From a virus, in the IMG/VR virus record IMGVR_UViG_3300034980_000169, positions 1-37,518 of that record: DNA of 37,518 nt; one strand, written 5' to 3'. This document shows positions 10,201 through 18,079 of this stretch, in pieces. Position 1 is the first letter of the stretch. Each line of letters opens with the position of its first letter. The position numbers were made by a program, and so were the translations under genes. The notes below the pieces were generated by a model. The model searched no databases, was not told where the DNA came from, and saw nothing but the letters and a program-made list of their open reading frames with translations.

Positions 10201-12595
10201 TGAGTACATTGAAAATAAACGATACACTATGAGAGATATTGGTAGACTTGAAAAACGAATTAATAATTTAGAATATTATACTAATCTTTCATTACTTGAA
10301 AAAGAAGCAGAAGAATTGGTTATTAAAGATGCAGCTGGATTAGATAGATTTAAAAATGGTATGCTTGTAGACGGATTCAATGGACATAGTGTTGGTAATG
10401 TTTTATCTGCTGATTACAAAGCTGCTATTGATTTTGATGAAAAAACATTAAGACCACAATTCATATCTAATCTAACAGATGTAGTATATGATTCAAGTGC
10501 TTCGACAGGTGTTCAATTAACTGGTGAATGTATTACATTACCATATAGTTCCACATCTTTTGTTTCTCAAACAGTAGCTAGTAAAGTAATTAATGTTAAT
10601 CCATTTGCAGTATTGGCATGGGTAGGTCAAGTTGATTTAACACCACCTAATGATAACTGGATTGATGAAACAACACGACCTGATGTTCTTGTTAATCTCA
10701 ATGGTGAAAATGATGGATGGGAACAATTAGTTGGTATGGGTTTTGGTTCACAATGGAATGATTGGCAGACAACAGGAACTGGTAGAGAACGTCAACTCTC
10801 AAGGGGAACGGGAAGAGGAACAGTAACAGACACTTTTCAACGAGATATAACTCAAACAAGAACAGGGATTCGTACAGAAATTACTGGTGTAGATACAGTA
10901 CGAAATAGTATTGGTGATAGAGTTGTTGATGTTTCAATAGTTCCGTTTATCAGAGCAAGAACTATTACCATAGCAGTATCGAATATGAAACCAAATACAA
11001 GAGTGTACCCATTCTTTGATGGTACTGATGTAGCTGCTTATTGTACACCAAGTGGAGGTTCAGCAGGTGGTGCAATTTATACAAATGCATCTGGTGCTAT
11101 TAGTGGATTATCATTCGCTATTCCTAATAGTGATACATTAAGATTTAGAACTGGTGAACGACAATTCTTATTGGTTGATAATACAACAGCTGATTTAGAA
11201 AGTGCTGGAACATATGGTGAAGTTGTATATCAAGCACAGGGATTATTACAAACAAAAGAGAATGTAGTTGTATCAACTAGAGTTCCAAGAATTGGCACTT
11301 CTCAAGCAACAGATACAAGAACTAATACAAATATTTTTTCTCGAACAAGATTTGTGGGTTGGGGTGATCCACTAGCACAAACCTTCTTGGTTGATGAAGT
11401 TGTTTATCCTGATGGAATTTTCTTGAAAGATTTAGATTTATATTTTAAAACTAAAGACACAGATGGACTTCCAGTAAGTGTACAAATTAGAACTACATTA
11501 AATGGTTATCCAGATAAAACAATTATACCATTTTCTGAGGTAAGTAAGTTACCAAGTGCTGTTAATATAAGTGATACAGCAGCAACGGCTACTACATTTA
11601 CTTTTCCATCATTGGTTTATCTACCACCCGGAGAATATGCCATTGTAATAATGAGTAATAGTTTAAAGTATGAAGCATGGATTTCAGAGATGGGTGATAA
11701 TATTATTGGTACAACAAGAAAAGTATCTGAGCAACCCTATGCAGGTGTATTCTTTAAATCACAAAATGCAAGTACATGGAGTGCTGACCAGAATCAAGAT
11801 TTAACATTTGAATTGAATAGAGCAGTATTTACAATCGGTGCAACAGCTAATGCAATCTTTAAAGATGCAACAGCAGCTGCACAAGTTAAAGCAGATGTAA
11901 TTCAACTTGTTCCTGAAGAAGTTAGAATAAATAAAACTTCTATTGTATGGGGTGTTAAAATGTCTGATGAAGGAACGGGTGCATTAGATAGTGCATTTAC
12001 TGAAGTTGTTCAGAATACTAATCATAAACTTTCTGCACAAAAGAAAATTACAACAAGTGCTGGAAGTTATGTATCACAAGCTGCATTGACTTCAACTAAT
12101 ACACATATTTCTCCTGTAATTGATACTAAAAGGAATAGTGTTATTACAGTAGAAAATACTATTAATAATACTATTGTTAATGAAACTAATGCTGCGGGTG
12201 GTAATGCAACAGCAAGATATATTACAAGACGGGTTACATTGAAAGATGGTTTTGATGCAGCTGATTTAAATATACATTTGACTGCAAATAGACAGGCAGG
12301 AACAAATATATATTGTTATTATAAAGTGTTATCACAATTTGATGCAGATACTTTTGATAATCGTCCTTGGGTATTAATGGGTGAAACAACAAATACTAAT
12401 ACTGTTTCAGCATCTGATGATGTAGATAATTATTTAGAATTAGAATTTACTCCTACTACGGCTACTACTAGTTATACATCAAGTAGTGTTACCTATGGTA
12501 CTTTTAAAACCTTTGCAATTAAGATTGTTATGACATCTGCTGATACTACTAAAGTACCTTTGATAAAAGACTTTCGTGCAATTGCTTTGGCATAA
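7253..12595 (+). CDS. Giant DUF4815-type virion structural protein
   Basis: A 1780-residue protein. Its first 60 residues (SPYFDDFDDSKNFHQVLYKA, then QARELTQEQSILRNQIKKFGDHVF) match the DUF4815 family of marine T4-like structural proteins. Residues about 140-220 hold two 40-residue tandem beta repeats. A further GETITGGTSGATG segment lies near 760. Near residue 1370 is the conserved DPLAQTFLVDE, leading into a lectin-like or jelly-roll segment (PDGIFLKDLDLYF, PPGEYAIVIMSN). Gene order after gp8 suggests a peripheral baseplate or fibre-connector protein (T4 gp9/gp10 zone), but a direct equivalence cannot be claimed. It follows gp8 by 15 bases, with an AAAAAAAGG leader. Confidence 0.85.
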   Translation: MTANINVNTNQSPYFDDFDDSKNFHQVLYKAALPVQARELTQEQSILRNQIKKFGDHVFQNGSKVTGGELTLNLDYEYVKLAAQYNGVNITVATFAGKTIVGSSSGTKALILNQTAVDSVTGDPNTVFVKYITGGSVTTSVQGINVTAAGSGYTTTPTVAITGGSGSGATAVAVLGSSNTVIGINVTAAGTGYTSVPTVTISGGGGSGGTATATLSTAAAFTAGERISATDLSISALAASSSPTGKGSAVSIDTGVFYIQGNFINVAAETLILDKYTNTPSYRVGLTVSETVIDSGTDSTLLDNAQGSYNYAAPGADRLKYALTLAKKTLTSTDDTDYYEFLRVAAGVKQKDVKIPVYSVLEETFARRTFDESGSYTVRAFTGQVKDHASNAAKFNFRLDPGKAFVEGHEHETITTTDIAVDRARTFVNVNNFDRLMQYGNYAVVKNYQGYFDITEHATVDLHNVAHASLTLTNPTTYASTKIGTARVRNIDYVSGTGVAQILNMYLYDVVMTSSAFSAVESIIVPESPLSGTVTVNAKCNIDDTGKVGGTSGGDAKLFETSDNSLVFKLPQDTIKTIRDASSAIDTSYTAKRTFENVSFTNGVATLSSAGSTETFLGTASTSDTNKREYYTTTVKTAGTSSYSVGDLIAFDGSGQTIVVNAPANTTVTLTANTNTNFTADIIATLNIDTKQERIKTLSKSTVLNITSPNTTALSSDSIAKSDVYKLHAVYDSGAGGSNATLPTLTVTSAAGALTAGETITGGTSGATGIVIVGAANTTSVTYVAVSGTFVAETITGGTSSVTKAVSSVAAGSTNITSRYELDTGQRDNFYDHGSIKLKAAQTAPTGRIAIVYDFFTHSGVGYLSADSYTAAVGFDNVPTYTSPVTGTKVELRDCVDFRPRRTDGATTMANIELPKPNTNWQADYSYYLPRVDRVFLSNERKFGVNKGAPSLDAIPPSRLDGTMDLYTVRIPAYTFNSSDVTIEYIENKRYTMRDIGRLEKRINNLEYYTNLSLLEKEAEELVIKDAAGLDRFKNGMLVDGFNGHSVGNVLSADYKAAIDFDEKTLRPQFISNLTDVVYDSSASTGVQLTGECITLPYSSTSFVSQTVASKVINVNPFAVLAWVGQVDLTPPNDNWIDETTRPDVLVNLNGENDGWEQLVGMGFGSQWNDWQTTGTGRERQLSRGTGRGTVTDTFQRDITQTRTGIRTEITGVDTVRNSIGDRVVDVSIVPFIRARTITIAVSNMKPNTRVYPFFDGTDVAAYCTPSGGSAGGAIYTNASGAISGLSFAIPNSDTLRFRTGERQFLLVDNTTADLESAGTYGEVVYQAQGLLQTKENVVVSTRVPRIGTSQATDTRTNTNIFSRTRFVGWGDPLAQTFLVDEVVYPDGIFLKDLDLYFKTKDTDGLPVSVQIRTTLNGYPDKTIIPFSEVSKLPSAVNISDTAATATTFTFPSLVYLPPGEYAIVIMSNSLKYEAWISEMGDNIIGTTRKVSEQPYAGVFFKSQNASTWSADQNQDLTFELNRAVFTIGATANAIFKDATAAAQVKADVIQLVPEEVRINKTSIVWGVKMSDEGTGALDSAFTEVVQNTNHKLSAQKKITTSAGSYVSQAALTSTNTHISPVIDTKRNSVITVENTINNTIVNETNAAGGNATARYITRRVTLKDGFDAADLNIHLTANRQAGTNIYCYYKVLSQFDADTFDNRPWVLMGETTNTNTVSASDDVDNYLELEFTPTTATTSYTSSSVTYGTFKTFAIKIVMTSADTTKVPLIKDFRAIALA
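7679..7918 (+). repeat. Two-copy 120-base tandem repeat inside the giant structural gene
   Basis: GGAATTAATGTAAC begins at 7679 and again at 7799, exactly 120 bases apart. The copies encode related 40-residue units of the form GINVTAAGxGYT followed by PTVxIxGG. The second copy diverges towards its end. The period is a multiple of three, so unit gain or loss would keep the frame. Confidence 0.75.
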
Positions 12596-12596
12596 T

Positions 12597-12788
12597 ATGA
12601 AAATAGAAAATACAAAGTATGAAAGAGATTTAAATTCAAAGGCTGTATTGAATACCAATAGAAATGCATTGGAAACTTATAAAGCATTAAAGAAACAAAG
12701 AGAAGAAGAAGCAAACACTATAAATAGTATGAAGGAAGATATTGAAGAATTAAAACAACTTGTTAAACAACTTTTATTAGAGAAATAA
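12597..12788 (+). CDS. Small coiled-coil protein
   Basis: A 63-residue charged protein. The frame is open from an ATG at 12576 inside the preceding gene, but the ATG at 12597, two bases after that gene's stop, is the more natural start. The second half (KALKKQREEEANTINSMK, then EDIEELKQLVKQLLLEK) has heptad spacing of Leu/Ile and is very probably a coiled coil. Small coiled-coil proteins between large baseplate and fibre genes could act as fibre trimerisation or attachment pieces, but this is inference and I do not recognise the family with certainty. The fibre gene at 12790 starts one base after it. Confidence 0.65.
   Translation: MKIENTKYERDLNSKAVLNTNRNALETYKALKKQREEEANTINSMKEDIEELKQLVKQLLLEK
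12719..12726 (+). promoter_or_regulatory. Possible internal late promoter box
   Basis: An exact TATAAATA lying inside the small coiled-coil gene, 63 bases upstream of the fibre start at 12790. It could drive the fibre block as a late promoter. Because it is intragenic and made only of A/T, chance occurrence is quite possible. Confidence 0.3.
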
Positions 12789-12789
12789 T

Positions 12790-13956
12790 ATGGCAAAGAG
12801 AGTCCAAAGACGTAGAGGTTCAACATCTGAACATGGTTCCTTCACCGGAGCGGTTGGAGAAATATCGGTTGATACTGATAAAGATACTGTTGCGGTACAT
12901 GATGGTTCTCAAGCTGGTGGATTTCCATTAGCAAGAGAGGACATGAATAATGTTACCAATCGAGTTGGTATAACACAACTGAATTGTGCTGATGGTAGCA
13001 ATGGTCAGGTACTTTCTACCAATGGAAGTGGAACATTAAGTTTTAGTACAGTTGATGCTACTACTGCTAATGTTGGTGGAGACTTGTCCGGTACAGTAGG
13101 TAATGCACAGATAGTTGCAAATGCTGTTGGAACAACTGAGTTGGCTGCAAACGCAGTAACAACTGCAAAGGTTACTGATGCAAATATAACAGCAGCGAAG
13201 ATGGCAACAAACTCAGTAACAACAATAAAAATTACTGATGCCAATGTAACAACTGCCAAGATAGCAGATTCAGCAATTACAAGTGTTAAGATATTAGATG
13301 GAACTATTGTAGCAGGTGATATAGCATCTAATGCTATTACAGAAGCAAAGATATTAAATGCAAATGTTACAACTGCCAAGATAGCAGACAATGCTATAAC
13401 AACAGCACTGATAGCAGGTGGTAATGTAACAACTAACAAGATAGCAGATGCAGCAGTAACAGGTCCTAAGATTAGTTTATCATCACAAGCACAAGGTGAT
13501 ATTATGTATCATAATGGAACTACTTGGGTTAGATTACCGTCTGGTGCTACTGGACAAGTATTAATGGATGCTGGAACTAGTCCTGCATGGGATAATGCAC
13601 CTTATGATATTGCGTTTATTGCTGGGTATGATAAAAACATGACAGCAGAAGATGTAGCTGTTGCAACATATGGTGAATTGGTTATGTGCCGAGGAGGAAC
13701 ATTTCTTGGTGAGTCTGGTCATATAACAGTTGGACCTACTGGTGCTGCTCTTATTTTGGATATAGAAAAAAATGGAACAAGTATATATTCTACAAGACCA
13801 CAATGGGCAGCTGGTGGTGGTGCTGGTATAACTAATACTGGTACTCTTTCTACCACAACATTTTCTGCTGGTGATAGAATCACTTTTAAAATAGACCAAA
13901 TTGGTTCATCAGAACCCGGAGAAGGAGTTCGTTTCACTTTAAAATGTAAGGTATAA
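12790..13956 (+). CDS. Tail fibre with Mtd-like N-terminal domain and TTAKI repeats
   Basis: A 388-residue fibre. The first 45 residues (RRGSTSEHGSFTGAVGEIS, then VDTDKDTVAVHDGSQAGGFPLA) match the N-terminal domain of major-tropism-determinant-like tail proteins. A DGSNGQVLSTNGSGTLSF linker follows. Then come about ten decapeptide repeats (VTTAKITDAN, TTAKIADNAI types; residues 110-230) and a GDIMYHNGTTWVRLPSGATG linker. The distinct C-terminal domain (about 275-388) ends FTLKCKV and is probably a beta-sandwich tip. No variable-region cassette or reverse transcriptase is visible, so Mtd-like applies only to the N-terminal fold. It begins one base after the coiled-coil gene. Confidence 0.8.
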   Translation: MAKRVQRRRGSTSEHGSFTGAVGEISVDTDKDTVAVHDGSQAGGFPLAREDMNNVTNRVGITQLNCADGSNGQVLSTNGSGTLSFSTVDATTANVGGDLSGTVGNAQIVANAVGTTELAANAVTTAKVTDANITAAKMATNSVTTIKITDANVTTAKIADSAITSVKILDGTIVAGDIASNAITEAKILNANVTTAKIADNAITTALIAGGNVTTNKIADAAVTGPKISLSSQAQGDIMYHNGTTWVRLPSGATGQVLMDAGTSPAWDNAPYDIAFIAGYDKNMTAEDVAVATYGELVMCRGGTFLGESGHITVGPTGAALILDIEKNGTSIYSTRPQWAAGGGAGITNTGTLSTTTFSAGDRITFKIDQIGSSEPGEGVRFTLKCKV

Positions 13957-13959
13957 TAT

Positions 13960-14835
13960 ATGTCAATGTTAATAGCACCACAGTTAATTAGTGGAAGAGC
14001 AGATAGGTTTGCAGCCTCTGGTGGTTCAGAATCAACTTATAGCTCTGGTGGTAAAAATTATAGATCACATACTTTTACCAGTTCAGGAACATTTGCTGTT
14101 ACAGGTTCCGATGGTGTTGTGGATGCTATGATTGTTGCAGGTGGTGGAGGTGGTGCTTCAAACGGTGGAGGCGGTGCTGGTGGTATGTTAGTATCAACTT
14201 CAATGGCAGTATCAACAGGAAATAACACAGTAACAGTTGGTGGTGGTGGTGCTGGACAGAGTTCTGGTTCACATGGAACTGATGGAAGTAACTCAGTCTT
14301 TGTAAGTACAGCTACTGGTGGTGGTGGAGCAGGTTGGGCATCAGGAACTTTACCATGTTCTGCTTCCATAGCAAATGGTGTAGGACGAACTGGTGGTTCA
14401 GGTGGTGGAGCTGGTAGTCCACAAATTAGTTGTACTGCTGGTGCTGAAGGTGGTTCTGGAACATCTGGACAAGGAAATGCTGGTGGTCATTCACCACGAT
14501 CACCGAATGAAGGTGGACAAGGTGCAGGTGGAGGAGGAAAAGGTGCTGTTGGGAGTGATGCTGCAGATTATACTGGAGGAAACGGTGGTGCAGGTTTAGC
14601 TAATGCTTATAGAGCTGGTTCAAATGTAAATTATGCAGGTGGTGGAGGTGGAGGTGCAGGTCATCAATTCAAAGGTTCAACGGCAGGAGGTGGTGGTACT
14701 GGCGGTGGTGGAAGTGGTGGAAGTGAAGCAAATGGTTCAGCTGGTACAGTAAATTTGGGTGGTGGTGGCGGAGGTGGAAATTCTGGTGCGGCCGGTGGTT
14801 CTGGTATTGTAGTTATTAGGTATGAGGTAGACTAG
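13960..14835 (+). CDS. Glycine-rich adhesin-type protein
   Basis: A 291-residue protein almost entirely composed of the glycine-rich tip domain. After a short head it has YRSHTFTSSGTFAVTG, then VDAMIVAGGGGG, many GGGGAGG blocks, and the closing SGIVVIRYEVD. Unlike the related tips at 2657 and 33648 it has no TTAKI repeats, so it may be a stand-alone adhesin added to a fibre, as gp38 is in T-even phages; this is inference. It starts three bases after the preceding fibre gene, with AAGGTATAATAT upstream. The glycine-rich DNA leaves long alternate open frames on both strands, which I regard as artefacts. Confidence 0.75.
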   Translation: MSMLIAPQLISGRADRFAASGGSESTYSSGGKNYRSHTFTSSGTFAVTGSDGVVDAMIVAGGGGGASNGGGGAGGMLVSTSMAVSTGNNTVTVGGGGAGQSSGSHGTDGSNSVFVSTATGGGGAGWASGTLPCSASIANGVGRTGGSGGGAGSPQISCTAGAEGGSGTSGQGNAGGHSPRSPNEGGQGAGGGGKGAVGSDAADYTGGNGGAGLANAYRAGSNVNYAGGGGGGAGHQFKGSTAGGGGTGGGGSGGSEANGSAGTVNLGGGGGGGNSGAAGGSGIVVIRYEVD

Positions 14836-14863
14836 TAAAATAATTTTTTTATGAGGTACTTGA

Positions 14864-15484
14864 ATGAAATTTACAATATGTGATGAAGATAAAGTTTTTC
14901 CATTTTTAATAGTTGATGATCTTTATTCTAAGAATGAACAAGAATTAATTTGGGAAGAACTTAGATTTCATAAAAATAATTTTAAAGTAGATCATAAAGC
15001 TGGTGGTGAAGGTGTTGCAAGAGATGAAAATGGTAAACCATTAGCTAATGCAACAAGACTTTATTTAGATGAGATTTACAATGATAATCGACAAGATTCA
15101 AATATATTAAACGTATATACAAAAATAATTTCACCAAAAGTCAAAGAAGCATATAGACAAACAACACCATCATGGAGATTATTTGAAATAACTAATCAAG
15201 ATAATTCACAGGTTAGTTATTATGAAAACGAAGGAGATTATAAAGAGCATTTTGATAAGTATATGCATACGGCATTAATTTGGTTTTATAAAGAGCCAAA
15301 GAGATTTACGGGTGGTGATTTAACATTTACCCAATCACAACAAACAGTCGAATGTAAACATAATAGAATGATATTATTTCCAAGTTATTACTTACACGCG
15401 GTGGATGAAGTAACTATGGAATATAAATATAGGGGTAAAGGGTTAGGTAGATATTGTTTAACACATTTTTATAATAAGGGGTAA
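14864..15484 (+). CDS. 2-oxoglutarate/Fe(II)-dependent oxygenase
   Basis: A 206-residue protein with the prolyl-4-hydroxylase-like 2OG-Fe(II) oxygenase pattern. The metal triad is readable as H129-x-D131 (in KEHFDKYMHTALIW) and distal H178 (in FPSYYLHAVDEV). GGDLTF lies between them, and R196 (or R190) is placed to bind the 2-oxoglutarate carboxylate. Length fits a minimal single-domain enzyme. Such enzymes hydroxylate proteins, nucleic acids or small molecules, and the substrate cannot be read from sequence. Its place among adhesin genes, upstream of a small accessory gene, suggests modification of a virion or host surface component. The gene starts after an ATGAGGTACTTGA leader. Confidence 0.87.
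   Translation: MKFTICDEDKVFPFLIVDDLYSKNEQELIWEELRFHKNNFKVDHKAGGEGVARDENGKPLANATRLYLDEIYNDNRQDSNILNVYTKIISPKVKEAYRQTTPSWRLFEITNQDNSQVSYYENEGDYKEHFDKYMHTALIWFYKEPKRFTGGDLTFTQSQQTVECKHNRMILFPSYYLHAVDEVTMEYKYRGKGLGRYCLTHFYNKG
15422..15429 (+). promoter_or_regulatory. Possible internal late promoter box
   Basis: An exact TATAAATA within the 3' end of the oxygenase gene, 58 bases before the start at 15488. It could supply the following genes with late transcription. It also simply encodes part of MEYKYRG, and chance occurrence is likely enough to keep confidence low. Confidence 0.25.
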
Positions 15485-15487
15485 CAA

Positions 15488-15880
15488 ATGTCACATTTTG
15501 CAAAAGTAGTTGATAATATAGTAGAACAGGTAATTGTAGCTGAACAAGATTTCATTGATACATTACCAGACAGTAGTGCATGGGTTCAAACATCCTATAA
15601 TACAAGAGGTGGAAAACACTATGCACCAAATACAAGTGATGAAGATGGTGGAGTAGCTTTGAGAAAAAACTATGCTGGTGTTGGTTATACCTATGATACA
15701 ACAAGAGATGCTTTTTATGCACCTCAACCTTATCCATCATGGTTATTAGATGAAGATACTTGTTTATGGGATTCACCTGTACCCCATCCAAATAAAGATG
15801 CAACAGAAGAAAATCCCGGAGATGGTAAAATGTATGCATGGGATGAAGATATTGTAAACTGGAAAGAAATAGTAGAATAA
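15488..15880 (+). CDS. Conserved small phage protein (SHFAKV type)
   Basis: A 130-residue acidic, aromatic-rich protein. It begins MSHFAKVVDNIVEQVIVAEQ and contains SAWVQTSYNTRGGKHYAP, NYAGVGYTYD and FYAPQPYPSWLL, ending in a WDED-x-VNW motif. This pattern is familiar from small proteins encoded beside fibre genes and 2OG oxygenases in marine myoviruses, where the function is not established. It has no signal peptide or membrane segment. It starts three bases after the oxygenase with AAGGGGTAACAA as ribosome binding site, so the two are probably cotranslated. A virion accessory role is inference. Confidence 0.75.
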   Translation: MSHFAKVVDNIVEQVIVAEQDFIDTLPDSSAWVQTSYNTRGGKHYAPNTSDEDGGVALRKNYAGVGYTYDTTRDAFYAPQPYPSWLLDEDTCLWDSPVPHPNKDATEENPGDGKMYAWDEDIVNWKEIVE

Positions 15881-15896
15881 TAATAAAGGATAAACT

Positions 15897-17348
15897 ATGG
15901 CAGTTATATCAGTAAATTTAACCGACACATTTGAACAATGGCGTACTAAAACAAATTCACTTGGTACTAAGCAAGGTGATTTAACAACTTTAACCACTAC
16001 TGCAAAAGGTACGGTTGTTGCAGCTATCAATGAAGTTGATGCTGCCGGTGGTATGGCAAATCTAGTAGAAGATACTACACCGCAACTGGGTGGTTCACTT
16101 GATATGAATGGTAATTCAATAATAAGTGTTTCCAACGCCAACATTACAATTACTCCAAACGGAAGCGGTAAAGTTATACTTGATGGTATATCACATCCAG
16201 CAGCTGACGGTACTAATGGACAAGTGTTACAAACAAATGGTTCTGGTGTTTTAAGTTTTGCAACCATTTCTTCCGACCCCACTATGGGTGGTGATTTATC
16301 CGGAACTGCCAGTAACGCACAGATAGTTGCAAATTCAGTAACAGCTACTGAGTTGGCAGGTGATGCAGTTACAGGAGCTCAGTTAGCAGACAACGCTTGC
16401 GATAGTGAGCATTACACCGATGGAAGTATCGACACAGCTCATATCGCTAATGACCAAATTACGGCTGCTTTGATTGCAGATAATGCTATTGATTCTGATA
16501 TGTATGTGGATGGTTCAATAGACACAGCTCATTTGGCTGCAGATGCCGTTGATGGCACTAAGATAGCAGATGATGCAATCAATAGTGAACACTACGCTGC
16601 AGATTCAATAGACACAGAACACTACGCTGCAGGTTCCGTTGATAATACGGCTTTAGGAGCCGATTGTGTTACTCATCAAAAAGTTGCTGATAATACAATA
16701 TATGCAGTACATATTGTAGATGGTTCCTGCTCAAATGCCAAGATAGCAACCGATGCAATAACAAATGTAAAAGTGGCTGATGACGCAATCGGTGTAGCAG
16801 AACTAAGTGCGAGTGGTACAGCAAATAGTTCAAGTTTTTTAAGAGGTGATAATACTTGGGCTGCTGCTGGTGGTGGTAAAGTTCTACAAATGGTTCAGCA
16901 TGCAGAAAGGAATACACCTCTTTCAATCACACCCGGTACTGCCACTTGGACAGATATTTCAGGTTTATCAGTAAGTATTACACCGTCAGCCACATCATCT
17001 AAAGTTTTAGTTGGTGGTCATGTTAGTACAGTAAACCCGGGAGATCATAATGGTAGGGGAATTGGTCATAGAATTTTGCGAGGAAGTACAGTAATTGGTC
17101 ATGCCGCAGCAAATGGAAGTAGACTTAGGGCTAACTCTTTTAACGCACAAACATATAATCATGGTAATCCTGCTCATCCATTAAATTATTTAGATAGCCC
17201 GAATACGACATCTGCCGTAACTTATAAATTTCAAGTTGCACCACTTCAACATAATCAAGTTTTAATTAATTATGGTCCGGCATCTAGTAATGCAAATAGT
17301 TCCTGTGACTCGATATGTTATATTTATGTAATTGAAATCGGAGCATAA
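15897..17348 (+). CDS. Tail fibre, NLTDTFEQW-type head and beta-rich tip
   Basis: A 483-residue fibre. The head (VNLTDTFEQWRTKTNSLGTK, then DAAGGMANLVEDTTPQLGG and ITPNGSGKVILDGI) is the widespread marine-phage fibre head, probably the baseplate docking part. Residues about 135-305 are ten-residue repeats, many of the DSEHYTDGSID / DTAHIAN type. An SSSFLRGDNTWAAAGGG linker precedes a tip domain (about 325-483, starting GKVLQMVQHAE) that is beta-rich and ends IYVIEIGA. A slippery T-TTT-TTA lies in the linker. AAAGGATAAACT precedes the start. The gene is followed by the first small PKE-ending protein. Confidence 0.8.
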   Translation: MAVISVNLTDTFEQWRTKTNSLGTKQGDLTTLTTTAKGTVVAAINEVDAAGGMANLVEDTTPQLGGSLDMNGNSIISVSNANITITPNGSGKVILDGISHPAADGTNGQVLQTNGSGVLSFATISSDPTMGGDLSGTASNAQIVANSVTATELAGDAVTGAQLADNACDSEHYTDGSIDTAHIANDQITAALIADNAIDSDMYVDGSIDTAHLAADAVDGTKIADDAINSEHYAADSIDTEHYAAGSVDNTALGADCVTHQKVADNTIYAVHIVDGSCSNAKIATDAITNVKVADDAIGVAELSASGTANSSSFLRGDNTWAAAGGGKVLQMVQHAERNTPLSITPGTATWTDISGLSVSITPSATSSKVLVGGHVSTVNPGDHNGRGIGHRILRGSTVIGHAAANGSRLRANSFNAQTYNHGNPAHPLNYLDSPNTTSAVTYKFQVAPLQHNQVLINYGPASSNANSSCDSICYIYVIEIGA

Positions 17349-17364
17349 AATAAAGGAGTAAAGT

Positions 17365-17739
17365 ATGAGGATATATAATATGTCAGAAGCTATTTCAGCA
17401 ATTAATTCTGATCTTAGATTTTCGGTTGATGAAGGTATAGAAAATGAAGAAGAAAGATTTAATAATATTATTTGGTATAACGGAGTTGACGAAAATAATT
17501 CTGTTATTGAAGGTGAACCTGATAACAAACCAACGTGGGCAGAGGTTGAAGTTGAATTTGCTAAAGTGAAAGCAGAAGGTATTGCTAACCAGTATTATAA
17601 AGATCGCATGTTTGAATATCCTAAGTTAGAAGATCAGTTTGATATGTTATGGCATGCGATAGATGACGGAACTTTAGATAAGACAAGTGATTTCTATACT
17701 GCTTTAAAAGTAGTAAAAGATAAATATCCTAAAGAATAA
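17365..17739 (+). CDS. Small PKE-ending protein, probable fibre assembly factor
   Basis: A 124-residue acidic protein ending in KYPKE. Its C-terminal half reads YYKDRMFEYPKLEDQFDMLW, followed by a helix and VVKDKYPKE. This resembles small tail-assembly chaperone-like proteins of many phages, whose C-terminal region has an EYPxxxDQ helix. Three other genes in the window (19332, 23748, 35932) share the EY(P) helix and PKE ending. The start has a good AAGGAG six bases upstream. It always sits just after a fibre gene, which supports an assembly or attachment role, but no function is proven. Confidence 0.7.
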   Translation: MRIYNMSEAISAINSDLRFSVDEGIENEEERFNNIIWYNGVDENNSVIEGEPDNKPTWAEVEVEFAKVKAEGIANQYYKDRMFEYPKLEDQFDMLWHAIDDGTLDKTSDFYTALKVVKDKYPKE

Positions 17740-17752
17740 AGAGAAAAAATAA

Positions 17753-18079
17753 ATGGGAACAAATACATTTAAAAATGCACAAGGAACTAATATAACAAGT
17801 GTCACTTCAATATATACTGCACCGTCATTAAAGACATCAATTTTATTAGAATTAGATATTGCAAATACTACAACGGCAGTAGTCGAAACTTCCGTACAGG
17901 TTACAGATACCTCTGCAAGTTCTACATCCTACCTCGTTAAAAATGCACCTATACCTTCGGGTAGTGCATTACAAGTCATATCAGGTCAAAAAGTTATACT
18001 AGAAGCAGGAGATATAATTAAAGTTACATCAAGCGGTGCAGTTGATTGTGTAGCTTCAATTTTAGAGGATGTAAACTAA
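17753..18079 (+). CDS. Small all-beta virion protein, paralogue of 22038
   Basis: A 108-residue protein predicted all-beta from its alternating pattern. It starts MGTNTFKNAQGTNITSVTS and contains LLELDIANTTTAVVETSVQV, NAPIPSGSALQVISGQKVIL and EAGDIIKV. A clear paralogue lies at 22038, sharing PIPSGSALxxxxGxKVxxExGDIxxV. Similar roughly 100-residue beta proteins are common in marine myoviruses. The function is unknown; a capping or decoration domain is possible. The next gene, an ISENIT-capped fibre, starts at the very next base, and the same arrangement recurs at 22370. Confidence 0.72.
   Translation: MGTNTFKNAQGTNITSVTSIYTAPSLKTSILLELDIANTTTAVVETSVQVTDTSASSTSYLVKNAPIPSGSALQVISGQKVILEAGDIIKVTSSGAVDCVASILEDVN

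Noticed and set aside
13005-13439. Long minus-strand frames rich in Ala/Val/Ile (also at 2587, 22363, 29207, 31994, 33776, 36171, 36540, 36799)
   Set aside because: They are the reverse reading of the TTAKIADD repeats, which lack stops on that strand. They have no ribosome binding sites and overlap real genes completely.
12790-13956. Diversity-generating retroelement acting on the Mtd-like fibre
   Set aside because: Only the N-terminal domain looks Mtd-like. There is no reverse transcriptase, no template repeat and no adenine-biased variable region in the window.
14836-14863. Terminator before the oxygenase gene
   Set aside because: A seven-T run is present but no hairpin precedes it, and the spacing is that of an ordinary gene junction.
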